A stretch of 64,000 bases of DNA, taken from contig OY729418.1 in assembly GCA_963422275.1 (NCBI GenBank), forward strand, positions 3,348,001 through 3,412,000, given 5' to 3'. The DNA comes from G963422275 sp963422275 (GTDB lineage: Bacteria; Pseudomonadota; Alphaproteobacteria; Rhodobacterales; Rhodobacteraceae). A program made the translations under genes and the position numbers. How positions within the stretch are numbered: the stretch's first letter is position 1; the number at the start of each line of letters is the position of its first letter. Shown here piece after piece: positions 1-10,449 of the stretch. The notes under the pieces are model-generated. The model was not told the origin of the DNA, ran no database searches, and was given only the letters and a program-made list of their open reading frames with translations.

Positions 1-1058
1 GCCATCGCGAGGCGCATCCGATTCTGGCGAATTTGACCGTCATCCACAGCTTTCTGCGCGCTCAGCACATCATAGAGTGGGGTCATGCGGAAACCGCCAG
101 GGCGCAATGCGATGCTGAAATTCTTGGCGTGCCCGTCCGTCGCTCCTAGAAGCCAAAACAGCGCCTGTGCGCGGAAGAAGGCGCGCTGATCTGCTTCCGG
201 GTCATCACTGCCCGTCAGCAACGCAATCCCTTCGGTGATCCCTGGCCCGCCATCCATTTGATATTTCTGACTGGGTGGCACCGAAAGCGCCTGACAAAAG
301 TCTTCCTGCGGGAGGCGGATCAACCGGCCATCCTTGGTCCAGCGCCGATCGAACCTCGTCACAACAAGGCTGCGCACATCCTCAAAGTCAGCAATCTCGA
401 CCTCGGCCACATCCATGCCCATGGCGCGGCAGAAGCTCATGCAGAAGAATTCGTTCTCAACACTGTCAGACAAAACGATACCTGCAGGCAGAACGCCAAG
501 CTGGGTCTTGAGGATATGAGTTGTCGGTGTAAGGCCCGATGGACGGACCCACGCTCCCTCGTGCCGAAGCAGCGCTGTTTTCTCCTGCGCCCCTGCGATC
601 GAAATGCGAAAGTCGTCTTCCTCCTCCAGCCCAAGAGGAGCGCTTGCGAGATTGCGCAGCATATCGGCAATCTGCGCCTCAGATACGGGTTCTCCCTCGT
701 GCGCGCCAACCTCGGGCACCTCACCCGAGACGAACTGCAACGCCCCCACGCAATCGCGCCCGATTTTCTCCAGCATGTGCCACGCGTCCGTGCCGCCTGC
801 ACGCACCCGAACAGCAACGCGCTCGCGTATCGCCTGATTGTCCGGTAGTAAGTTTTCGAGGTACGCGATGACAGGACCGCCTTGATGCGCCTCTTCGCGC
901 AAAGGCAGTGACAGCGAGATGGGCATGGCGTGCTCCCACGACAGCCAGTCCTGATCGTAGGCAAAGCTGATCGCGCCCGATCCAGCGAGACGCAGAGCCC
1001 CCACCAGCCTTCCATTCAGAAGCACTTGCATCGTGCCGCTACGCCCGCGTTTGGCCAT
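1..1058 (-). CDS. hipA: HipA-family serine/threonine kinase toxin (3' end outside window)
   Basis: Toxin of a HipBA type II toxin-antitoxin module; family members phosphorylate a translation factor such as glutamyl-tRNA synthetase and cause dormancy. About 352 residues are visible and the frame is open to the window edge, so the C-terminus is missing. The N-terminal region starts MAKRGRSGTMQVLLNGRLVG. The kinase core shows ISIAGAQEKTAL (nucleotide-loop region), GATDGHAKNFSI (catalytic Asp) and LYDVLSA (metal-binding Asp), all typical of HipA. The start ATG shares one base with the stop of the upstream antitoxin (TGATG), so the two are translationally coupled. The substrate cannot be read from the sequence. 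Confidence 0.93.
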   Translation of the reverse strand, partial: MAKRGRSGTMQVLLNGRLVGALRLAGSGAISFAYDQDWLSWEHAMPISLSLPLREEAHQGGPVIAYLENLLPDNQAIRERVAVRVRAGGTDAWHMLEKIGRDCVGALQFVSGEVPEVGAHEGEPVSEAQIADMLRNLASAPLGLEEEDDFRISIAGAQEKTALLRHEGAWVRPSGLTPTTHILKTQLGVLPAGIVLSDSVENEFFCMSFCRAMGMDVAEVEIADFEDVRSLVVTRFDRRWTKDGRLIRLPQEDFCQALSVPPSQKYQMDGGPGITEGIALLTGSDDPEADQRAFFRAQALFWLLGATDGHAKNFSIALRPGGFRMTPLYDVLSAQKAVDDGQIRQNRMRLAM

Positions 1059-1303
1059 CAGAAAATATCCTCGATCTCAAGCGAGCCACCGCGCTCCACC
1101 AATCGAAACTCAAGCCCAAGTGCAGCCATGACAGCGAGCACCGTAGCGAGCTTGGTTCCGGCATCGCCATTCTCGAGCGACGAAATCGTCGCGACGCGCA
1201 AATTCGTGCGCGCACTGATATCGCTTTGGGTCCAGCCGCGCGCCTTGCGCGTCCGGCGGAGTGCCTCGCCGATCTGTTCGGCCGTTCGTGCTGTGAGGTC
1301 CAT
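1058..1303 (-). CDS. hipB: HipB-like XRE antitoxin and operon repressor
   Basis: 81-residue Xre/Cro helix-turn-helix protein. The HTH covers about residues 10-65, with WTQSDISARTNLRVATIS and then LENGDAGTKLATV. It is expected to neutralise HipA and repress the operon. A good ribosome site (AAGGAG) lies 9-10 bases before the ATG. It is the first gene of a two-gene operon overlapping hipA by one base. The upstream 16-bp palindromes are the likely binding sites. The length and order (antitoxin first) are usual for HipBA modules. Confidence 0.93.
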   Translation of the reverse strand: MDLTARTAEQIGEALRRTRKARGWTQSDISARTNLRVATISSLENGDAGTKLATVLAVMAALGLEFRLVERGGSLEIEDIF

Positions 1304-1316
1304 GACGCGGCTCCTT

Positions 1317-1386
1317 TTACGGCACAGCGTAAATCAAAATATATTACGCTGCAACGTAAATATCTGCATTTTACGCCAGAGCGTAA
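1317..1386. promoter_or_regulatory. Three-palindrome operator array of hipBA
   Basis: Three near-identical 16-bp palindromes lie directly upstream of hipB: TTACGGCACAGCGTAA at 1317-1332, TTACGCTGCAACGTAA at 1344-1359 and TTACGCCAGAGCGTAA at 1371-1386. Starts are exactly 27 bp apart. Each has half-sites TTACG(C/G) and (G/A)CGTAA around a 4-bp centre. An AT-rich stretch (TAATATAT on the minus strand) between the first two could be the -10 region. The layout is that of a cooperative repressor operator, here presumably for HipB; the binding protein is inferred from position. Confidence 0.85.
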
Positions 1387-2086
1387 CTCATAGACTGCAC
1401 TCACGCCTGCAGCCCCGCCGCGCGGACTTGCTCAGGCGTCACCAGCCTCGAAGCGATCAGGTCCTCGATCTGTCGATTGGTGATGTGACGACACAGGGGA
1501 TGGCGCTCGTGAATCCACTCGGCGAGGCTGGCGCGCCCTTTGGCCTCGGCCTCTCGCACCTTCTCACGATCGGCTTGTATCTGGGAAAGCCCCTTCTCCC
1601 ATCGACGCAGCTTGAACCAGTTGTCCGAGAAACAGACCTTGCTGCGCGTGCAACCCTCGCTCTCCTTCGCGCAGGCTTTGACCGCCTGAAGCAGGTCATC
1701 GGGCTTCACCCCGGCCTTCACGGCCGCTGAGATCAGGCGCAGACTGGTCCGCCGGTCTCGGATCCTGTCCTCGGGATAGGCCGCCAGGATCTTCTCAGAC
1801 TCAAGATCTTCAAGCTCTTCCGTCGCCTCGCGCCTGCGCGCAGGTGGTTTATGGATGGTTTCAGGATGGTTTGGGGTCCACCGTGGACCCCGTACCGGGT
1901 TCAGGCTGGACGGGGTTCACAGTGCCCCCGTCTCAATGTCGGGTTCTGCAGCAGGTTCAAGCGTTGCCACGCGCTCCAGAACGATGCGGCAGATGACGGT
2001 GTAGCCGTTCTTGCAGTGCCGCCGCCCCGTCTCGATCAGGATGCCTTCCCGCAGGAAGTCTATGATCGTGCGCTTCATAGCACTTT

Positions 2087-3094
2087 ACCCGAGTTATGGA
2101 TAAGCTCTGTTTTCTTTTGGCATGCACCGAATGGCGTCTGGCACGACGATTTTGCCCATTTTGACCTTTGGCTGCGCCAGAATATAGGCAGCCAGACATG
2201 ACAGGATATGAACGAAGGCATTTGTTGGGGACCGGTGTCGTGTGTGTTGCAATCCCATGCTCGATTTCAGTTTATCGAACAGCGTTTCAATGATGAACCG
2301 CTTCCGCAACATGATTTTGTCCAGAATGGGCAGAGGAAAGTTTTTCATGTTGCGGCGAATGCCAGTGATCAGGTGCAGGCCCTGTTGCCGCAAACGCTGG
2401 AAAAGCGGCTTCGAAATGCAGCCTTTATCGCCGAACAGCTTGCCTTCCAACTCGGCAATCATGGTCTCAAGCGGCTTGCGGTCGTCGGTGTTTCCAGGCG
2501 TGATCTTGACGGCCATGACCTGACCCTTGTCGTTGATGACCAGATGCAGCTTGAACCCGAAAAACCACCCCATGGTGCTGCGGCCCCGTTTGGCCAGTCC
2601 CTTGAAGACCTTGTTCCGGTTGATCCGTGCGTTGTGGCAGACAGCGAGCTTGGTGCTGTCCACAAAACAGATTCCGGTTTCCTCACCGCGAAAGCATTGC
2701 ATCAAGATGCAAAACGGAACCGGCAAGCGCGGCATCAGAGCGACAAACCGTCCGCAGCTCGGCAGGTCTCCAAAGCGGTCGCGATGTTTCCGCTCCACGC
2801 CATAGAACCGGAAAGCCTTGAAATTCTTGAAGGGCGAGAGATGAAACAGCACCATGATGAAGAGCCTTTCGCTGAGCGAGAGCTTGCCCGAGCGCGAGCG
2901 CTGGCGGCCTGTGCCGATCAGCCGATGCCGCTCCCATTCTTCAAAGGTCTTTGCAAAGTCGTCGAGACAGCAGAACAGTGCGATGACAGAGGTGCTCATT
3001 GAGGGGATCCCATCCGTTGATTTTGATTGCGGATACAGAATCAGGCCACGCCCGATTTGGGAACCCCCTCACCCCTCTTATCCAGAATTGGGGT
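2087..3094 (-). mobile_element. Complete IS982-family insertion sequence, 1008 bp
   Basis: Terminal inverted repeats are ACCCGAGTTATGGATAAG (2087-2104) and, read on the minus strand, ACCCCAATTCTGGATAAG (3094-3077). The element is flanked by a perfect 9-bp target duplication TAGCACTTT at 2078-2086 and 3095-3103. It carries one intact transposase. The perfect duplication and intact gene suggest recent insertion. Confidence 0.92.
2094..2999 (-). CDS. IS982-family transposase
   Basis: 301-residue DDE transposase. Visible motifs are FVDSTKLAVCHN (first Asp), HLVINDKGQVMAVKITPGN, KLFGDKGCISKPLF (second Asp) and KRFIIETLFDKLKSSMGLQH (Glu), the usual IS982 pattern, with NMKN between. The length is normal for the family (about 290-300) and there is no frameshift, so it may be active. 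It lies entirely within the inverted repeats, its stop sitting inside one of them. Confidence 0.92.
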   Translation of the reverse strand: MSTSVIALFCCLDDFAKTFEEWERHRLIGTGRQRSRSGKLSLSERLFIMVLFHLSPFKNFKAFRFYGVERKHRDRFGDLPSCGRFVALMPRLPVPFCILMQCFRGEETGICFVDSTKLAVCHNARINRNKVFKGLAKRGRSTMGWFFGFKLHLVINDKGQVMAVKITPGNTDDRKPLETMIAELEGKLFGDKGCISKPLFQRLRQQGLHLITGIRRNMKNFPLPILDKIMLRKRFIIETLFDKLKSSMGLQHTRHRSPTNAFVHILSCLAAYILAQPKVKMGKIVVPDAIRCMPKENRAYP

Positions 3095-3366
3095 TAGCAC
3101 TTTCTTTGATCTCTTTATGAAGCTGAATTATTCCTTTCGAGCACCAGATGCCCGAGCCATCGCCGCTCGCCTTGTCGGCCAGAAACATGATGATTTGCTT
3201 GCGCGCGGCACTGCCAAAGCGGCGCTCGGCGCATTCGTTTGCGATGCGCCAGCTCATCGGATCACCTCACTGTCCAGAGGTATGCAGAGTGCCGACAGAG
3301 CAATTGCGATACCGCCTTGGAGCGTGCTAATGTCTTCCGAAAGCTGACAGGCTTTTTCTGACAGGC

Positions 3367-3403
3367 CCCGGTTCACAGTTGCCGCTGTGACCGGGTCTTT
3401 TTC
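3367..3403 (+). terminator. Probable Rho-independent terminator
   Basis: CCCGGTTCACAG pairs with CTGTGACCGGG (one bulged T) across a short loop and is followed by TCTTTTTCATTTT. It reads on the plus strand. No plus-strand gene is visible just before it, so it may be left over from a gene lost during rearrangement of this accessory region. Confidence 0.6.
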
Positions 3404-3496
3404 ATTTTGGACTGGCGAAATCGGGCTTGAAACTTTCGCTTTTTGTCAGGGGGCGCTTTGCACCCCCGAGCCTCTGTTTTTGCTTGTCTTCTTTTT

Positions 3497-3543
3497 GGAT
3501 TGCAAATCCGTGCAGACCGGTTCGATTCCGGCACTCGCCTCCA
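3497..3543 (+). other. 3' half of a tRNA-Cys gene (likely attachment-site remnant)
   Basis: The 47 bases match the 3' half of an alphaproteobacterial tRNA-Cys: anticodon arm GGATTGCAAATCC (GCA anticodon), a variable loop, T-arm CCGGTTCGATTCCGG, acceptor strand CACTCGCC and TCCA. Upstream there is no matching 5' acceptor strand or D-arm, so this is not a whole tRNA. Half-tRNA copies are the usual trace of site-specific integration by tyrosine recombinases. A degraded second copy lies at 5796-5834. Confidence 0.8.
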
Positions 3544-3580
3544 TGCTTGCTGGTTTCTTGCATTGCCAAACGTTAGCTGG

Positions 3581-4096
3581 GGAACCTCTGACTTGGAGCG
3601 GGTTTGGCTGCGTCGCGGTCGGTTTCCTGCGGTCCGGAAGCCCCAAATCCACGTTTGGGGCGGAATTGCCTCCGTTTCAGCCCCCGCAGGGCCGCTCTCT
3701 GGCAGATTTCCGGACACACGGCCTCCTTTCACAACAAGCGCGGCCGGGCAATCATCAGGTTCGAAAAGCCCGGAAGCGGCGCAAGCCGCTGCGCGTTCCT
3801 CTCCAGCCCCCGGCAGCGCACCCTGTTGCTGCCGAACGCCCGCTTCAAGATCCGCAATGGATGCGCCACCCTTGCCCGCGCCCTTGCCTTCGCCGTCTCG
3901 CCAGCGTCCGGCACCTGCCGGAACCTTCTCCAGCCTTCATCCCGGCAAAGCGCAAAACCCTCTTGGCCTCGCGGAGCAAGTCCTCCATCACCGGTAGTGG
4001 ATGCGGCTGCTGTCCCTTGCCGCCGCTCTTGGGACAGTCCGAATTCGTAGAAGGTCGGGCGCAGTTGCCGTTCTATCGATAGTGTCAAAGGCAGAC
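3581..4096 (-). pseudogene. Remnant of an IS5-group element (transposase C-terminal part)
   Basis: It begins with the terminal repeat GGAACCTCTGA, the same end as the element at 31783-32996. Inside, the minus strand encodes ETAKARARARVAHPLRILKR and later GLERNAQRLAPLPGFSNLMI, matching the C-terminal end of that element's transposase. Frames are broken and the N-terminal half is missing or unrecognisable. The upper boundary is approximate. Confidence 0.7.
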
Positions 4097-4194
4097 GCTT
4101 GGCCAATGCGGCATTTGATTGGCCATGGCGCAAACACTGCAAGTTCACACAAAAAAACTGACACCGGACAACGGCAAGCACGTGTCAAAACACA

Positions 4195-4662
4195 AGGCTC
4201 AATTCGCGATTCGCAGGCTTGGTCTGGCACTGGCGGCTGCGAGGCAGGCTCTTGGCGATGGATGCCTGCCGAGCGCGACGAGATGGAACCAACTCGGACA
4301 GCTGTCGAGATGCTTGGCGGCGATGCCGCGGAAGCGTCGCGGGAAGCCCTTGATCCGGCTGTGGCGGCTGGTGACCGTCTGGATGTGCAGGGCGTCCGGG
4401 GCGACCACCGGCGCCAGCGCCCGCTTCACGCTGTTCACGTCGAGTTTCGGCAGAGTGCGGCTGAGGGTCGCGCCGCCAGAGAGGCCTCGCCCTCCGGTGG
4501 ATCCGACAGAACCGCAGCAACCTTGCGGCATGCTCCGCCGTCAATTCATCGATGCTCGAAAACCAGTCCTGAAACCGCACCCGATCCACTGCTCCGCTCC
4601 CCATGGTCAATGCAAGTCGAAACCCAGTGCAGCACATGCGCATGCAAAGTGCGAACAGAGCC
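4195..4662 (-). pseudogene. Decayed IS1595-like element, about 468 bp
   Basis: The ends are related inverted repeats: GGCTCAATTCGCGATTCGCA at 4195 and GGCTCTGTTCGCACTTTGCA read from 4662. Imperfect 8-bp flanks AAACACAA and AAGCATAA fit a decayed 8-bp target duplication. The minus strand retains a transposase start (FQDWFSSIDELTAEHAA) and end (SRHSRIKGFPRRFRGIAA, then LVALGRHPSPRACLAAA) in different frames. A related, even shorter derivative is at 48553-48911. Confidence 0.7.
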
Positions 4663-6082
4663 AAGCATAAAGCACAAGTGGATGACTTGGAGGAAGCGAA
4701 GGACGCGCGTGCAAGAACTATGCTTTAAGGCCCAAGTCCGCATAAAACACGCCCGCAGCCCAAATTCGCAAATTTAAACATGTCTTCGAACAGGCCATCA
4801 AACGCATGCAAGGGAGTTGAGTGAAGAGGAGCAAGCAGGCTTTCAAGGATTGTGTCTCTGTGCGCGGTGTTGATCAGTTCCGTGCTTTGGCACGCTTTGA
4901 TGTGGCTAAGATTGATTTGGCTGTGCCCAAGGCGTTCAATGAATGGCGCACGCAGGAGAGCAAAAGCCGTTTTCGCACAGTGGAATCAATAACCACAACG
5001 CGGCGCTCAACAGGGTGAGGATGAAGCTGAACTATTCGGGTGAATCACAAATCCCTTCGCCTCACCTCGCTCGACAAAGGCGTAAAAAGCGAAAGCAGGG
5101 CCTCTTTGTGAATGCAAAGCAAATGAATATCTACACCGTGCTTCACCGCTGTCAACTCGCCAATTTACGAAAACTGGCATCGAAACCGCTCACCGTCAAT
5201 TTGGCCGACCTCCAAGAAAAATCGAGAAAACACCATACCAATATGCCCGCGGATTGCAAAATGAGCCTTTTGAAGTTTAGTGTTTGCGATTTCGCAAGCG
5301 CCATTTTCACTAGCAAGCTGGGTGCCAAAAGACACTTGTGTACGGCAATCTCCCCATTGCTTTGTGCAATCCTCATGCACGATCGGCTTTTCACGAGAAA
5401 CCGAGATATCGGCACGGACAAAGCGAAGTGCCTTGGTTTCAAGTGATGTAGTCTTGGTGAAGTTGCTCTCTTTGTGTTCCTAGCGTTGCTCCATGATAAA
5501 TTCTCCGCAGTGCGGAGACAGTTTTCTCTACCTTCTTGATCCGCTTTCGACACACCTTAGTCGTTGAATGACCCCAAAAGTGCATGCCAAGAAATTTACA
5601 AAGAAAGACTGCTCATCTAGCTATTCTTTTGGGCTGGAGTGAGGTTGCCGTGCTGCGCGTGAGTTGAAAGTTGTCAAGCACCGTGGTTTCCTTTTGAACA
5701 CCAAAGCGCTAGCAAGCGTACACAACTTGCTGCACAGTGAGATTTTCAATATGGTAAATTAATGATTTTTCTATGGCATTATCGCTGTAGTGTTTTTGCA
5801 AATCCATGAACACAGATTCGATTTCGGCACTCCTTCAAATCCTCATTTGCTTCCATGTTATTCAGATGCTGGGAAAGTATGGATGGGGCAATTTAACATA
5901 ACATTTTTGCGTTGGTTTAGGCGCCAAACCAAGATAGCTCGCAACCGATGTTGTTTCCAGCTTCAATGTACAATGTCACTCGGACACATTTGACTTCAGA
6001 AATGGTGCAGTTGAACATTATTGTAGATTCTACAGTTTGCAAATAAAAGCCAAATAGCTGAAGCTACCGAGAGCACCCGAAA
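4663..6082. other. 1.4-kb stretch without a supported gene
   Basis: Only short overlapping reading frames without recognisable domains are present. The longest have poor start contexts and are contradicted by others on the opposite strand. The segment is more AT-rich than its surroundings toward 5600-6080. The only recognisable item is the degraded tRNA-Cys copy at 5796-5834. It looks like eroded accessory DNA between the IS graveyard and the H-NS gene. Confidence 0.6.
5796..5834 (+). repeat. Degraded second copy of the tRNA-Cys 3' segment
   Basis: TTGCAAATCCATGAACACAG followed by ATTCGATTTCGGCACTC aligns along its length with the half tRNA-Cys at 3497-3543, with several substitutions in the variable loop, T-arm and acceptor strand. 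Together the two copies bracket about 2.3 kb in direct orientation, as expected for attL/attR-like traces of an integrated element. No integrase gene remains between them. Confidence 0.6.
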
Positions 6083-6415
6083 ATGGAACACCAAATTGTT
6101 TTGGACTGCATGACAATCAAGCAATTGAAGAGACTTCAGCGCGATGTGGAAAATGCCATCGCAAGTCTTGATAACCGCGAGAAAAAGCAAAGAGCCAAAG
6201 CCAAGCTTGAGAAAGAGGCTCAAAAAATGGGGTTCAACTTGGAAGAGTTTTTCGAAGACAAGGTGAAGACGTCCAGAAAACCCGTCCAGCCGAAGTATCG
6301 GAACCCTGACGACATGTCTCAAACTTGGTCCGGGCGTGGACGAGAGCCAATCTGGGTCAAGGAAGCCCGTTCGAGAGGTTTTAGTCTAAAGGATATGTTG
6401 ATTGAGGAGTCGTGA
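6083..6415 (+). CDS. H-NS histone family nucleoid/regulatory protein
   Basis: 110 residues. The N-terminal half is a charged coiled-coil oligomerisation region (about residues 10-55, rich in Lys/Glu). The C-terminal part has the H-NS DNA-binding signature KYRNPDDMSQTWSGRGREP, with WVKEARSRGFSLKDML after it. Homologues in Rhodobacterales (HvrA/Spb-like) bind AT-rich DNA and modulate expression or silence foreign genes. It stands alone next to AT-rich accessory DNA. The target genes are not visible from sequence. Confidence 0.9.
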   Translation: MEHQIVLDCMTIKQLKRLQRDVENAIASLDNREKKQRAKAKLEKEAQKMGFNLEEFFEDKVKTSRKPVQPKYRNPDDMSQTWSGRGREPIWVKEARSRGFSLKDMLIEES

Positions 6416-6708
6416 CTTGCGTATCGCTTCAGGAGGTTCTTTTCAGCAACTTGAACGTTGGGACACGAGAGGTAAATTCCGTTGTTCAGTCTTGCGAACG
6501 TTCGGCATGTGACTGTTCTTCCAACCAGTATCGATGAAATGGATTTTATTCTGATTCGGTATGCCAAGCTTTCCAGAGTTTTGGAAAGGATTGCAATAGG
6601 AAGTGCCTAGACATATTCTAGAGCCGTCGCTTTTAGTTCGCACAAAGAGTTGCGATAGAAGCCAAACTTCCATGTTGCGGATGGATACTCGGATATTCAA
6701 GGCAAGCG

Positions 6709-8691
<1,983 letters not shown>

Positions 8692-8775
8692 GTTGAACGG
8701 GTACACTGGACTTAAACGTCCATTCGCGGTCTCGCAGTTCCAAAGATTAGTGAATGATCGCAGGGCAGCCATCGA

Positions 8776-9224
8776 AAGACTGTTGCGAAATGCGCCTCTC
8801 CGGCCATTGGCATGTTACGCTGAAGGGCTGCAAAGCGGTTGTCATGGTGTTCGATTGAAGGAGAGACCGATGGATTTCTTCATGAACATGGTGGCCAAGC
8901 GCGTGGGTCCCGACAGCGCGCTGCGAAAGGTCGGCGCCCTGATCGACTGGCAGCGCTTGGTGGCGGCGCGGTCCCAGTTCATGGGGCGGCGGGCCGTGGA
9001 GTCGGAAACGGCTCTGAAGGCAATGGTGCCGACCCTGCTCAAGGCGGCCAGCCGGATCGATCTCGTCGCGGCCTGAGGGCCGGAGTCTGCCTCGAACCAG
9101 CCCGATGCGGTGCATCGATCGGGGGCTACAGCGCCTTTTAGGGTCAAAATTGCGTCCGGAAGGCGCTGCAGCCAGCTCCAGAAGGCGAAATGCAGAGAAA
9201 AACACCTGCTTTCGCAACGGTCTT
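8776..9224 (+). pseudogene. Internally deleted IS-type element (family A, copy 1)
   Basis: Inverted ends are AAGACTGTTGCGAAATGCG on the left and, read inward from the right, AAGACCGTTGCGAAAGC. Inside, an ATG at 8871 opens a short frame to 9076 that joins an N-terminal transposase-like segment (MDFFMNMVAKRVGPDSALRK, VGALIDWQRL) directly to a C-terminal one (FMGRRAVESETALKAMVPTL). The middle of the gene is missing but the frame is intact. Related decayed copies are at about 24440, 34558 and 45250. The exact IS family is uncertain (IS5-like DDE type). Confidence 0.65.
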
Positions 9225-9452
9225 ATCAAGCATTGCGCTTTGGCAAGGTTGGCTCCTTGGTCTCGGACGGAATAGACCTTGGTAATGATCCTTGCAATTC
9301 AGATGATGCGGCCAAAAGGTTGTTGGAGCGACGTTTCCTCGCAAGACTTGAATTTTGATTGGTCGTCTCGACCCTAACCGACGGGGTAGCAAGTTTCGAA
9401 CAATTTGACTGAAAGCTTTGCCCCGGACTGGATTCTTGAACGCCCACGACGC

Positions 9453-10412
9453 TTATCGCTTGTCGCGAATCGGGGGAGTGCCGTGGGTGTGGAATGATTC
9501 AATTGTCTGAAGACCCCACGCTTGGCCTTTCCTGCGCTCCGTCTCAGTCCAGGTCACTGGTTCACAATCCGGCCGGAGTATCAGGCGTGCTCCCGCGTTA
9601 GCCAATTCCACACGGTTTCCGGCAGGTTCCCAGACGTAAAGGAAAAAGGTGCCTTGCACCGCATGCTTGTGCGGACCAGTCTCAATGTGAACGCCGTTCT
9701 CCAGAAAAATGTCTGCAGCTCTCAGAATGTCCTCTCGCTGGTCTGTCGCATACGTCAGATGATGAAACCTGCCGTTTCCGCCGCCATGCTCTTCGGTGCA
9801 AGCAAGGTCATAGGTCTTGTTATTCACTGTGAACCAGCAGCCTGCAAGGCGGCCGCTGTTTAGCTTGATTTGCTCCGTGACTCGCGAACCCAAGCAGGTA
9901 ACCATGAAATTCCGAAAGATCGACACATCGTTCGCAAGCAGATTCAGATGATCGATGCGTCGCGGACAACAGCCACGCCCGTGATACCTTTGTGCAAGAT
10001 TCTTTAACGCCGACCTTTCTTCAACCGATGCCTTGTAACACTCAGTGTCCCAATAGATCTCGAATACATGCCCGAAAGGATCTTGGAAGCGATATGCGCG
10101 TCCGTGTCCTAGGTCGCCATCAATCCACCCGATTCCATGCCCAGCTTTCTCGATTGCCTTCACGCGACGGTCCAGCGCTTGGAGTGATGAAACGCGGTAG
10201 GCCACGTGGCCAACTCCGGTTGTGTCGTGCCGTGTCAACTTAAGGGTGTGAAGTTCATAGTCGTCGAAGGCACGCAAGTATGAACTGTCGCGGTCACGCG
10301 CACTCTCTGTCAAGCCATAAACGCGGGTAAAAAAATCCAAGCTCTCTTCGAACTTATCTGTGTAGATCTCGACATGCCCCAAATGGGCCACATCAAAGCA
10401 AGGCTTTGGCAT
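9453..10412 (-). CDS. Type I extradiol ring-cleavage dioxygenase (VOC fold, catechol 2,3-dioxygenase-like)
   Basis: 319 residues with two VOC (glyoxalase/bleomycin) modules: an N-terminal module (about 8-125) and a C-terminal catalytic one (about 150-275). The Fe(II) ligands of the family are visible: H155 in RIDHLNLL, H218 in FHHLTYAT and E269 in EPAGNRVEL. The reading frame extends 61 codons further upstream, but that part overlaps the preceding gene and has no similarity, so the ATG at 10412 (MPKPCFDVAHLGH) is chosen. It is the last gene of the 4-oxalomesaconate operon, 37 bp after the tautomerase. The substrate is not certain; the context points to a carboxylated catechol (protocatechuate or gallate type). 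Confidence 0.85.
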   Translation of the reverse strand: MPKPCFDVAHLGHVEIYTDKFEESLDFFTRVYGLTESARDRDSSYLRAFDDYELHTLKLTRHDTTGVGHVAYRVSSLQALDRRVKAIEKAGHGIGWIDGDLGHGRAYRFQDPFGHVFEIYWDTECYKASVEERSALKNLAQRYHGRGCCPRRIDHLNLLANDVSIFRNFMVTCLGSRVTEQIKLNSGRLAGCWFTVNNKTYDLACTEEHGGGNGRFHHLTYATDQREDILRAADIFLENGVHIETGPHKHAVQGTFFLYVWEPAGNRVELANAGARLILRPDCEPVTWTETERRKGQAWGLQTIESFHTHGTPPIRDKR

Positions 10413-10449
10413 TTCTTCTTGGCTGCTTTCAAATTCGGGGGACGGAGCT

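Larger units (their letters stand above)
1401..3257 (-). pseudogene. Broken helix-turn-helix plasmid/phage replication-type protein, split by an IS
   Basis: The N-terminal part (3257 down to 3095) begins MSWRIANECAERRFGS and continues as a winged-helix domain (GSGIWCSKGIIQLHKEI). The IS at 2087-3094 interrupts it. After the IS, with one copy of the 9-bp repeat removed, the frame continues as AMKRTIIDFLREGILIETG. A TGA near 1925 then stops it, and +1-frame sequence resembling the family's proline-rich linker suggests a frameshift there. The C-terminal part (to 1401) contains YPEDRIRDRRTSLRLI and SKVCFSDNWFKLRRWE, typical of alphaproteobacterial HTH proteins found on plasmids and prophages. Probably a replication-associated gene, now non-functional. 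Confidence 0.8.

Noticed and set aside
437..1015. 192-codon minus-strand frame over hipA
   Set aside because: It is an alternative frame of hipA; the hipA frame is continuous, carries all kinase motifs and is coupled to hipB.
3367..3543. A complete tRNA-Cys gene at 3.5 kb
   Set aside because: The anticodon, T and acceptor 3' parts are present, but the upstream bases cannot form the D-arm or the 5' acceptor strand.
3387..4082. Long plus-strand frames over 3.4-4.1 kb
   Set aside because: They run through the tRNA-Cys remnant and antisense to a decayed IS5 transposase; no independent similarity.
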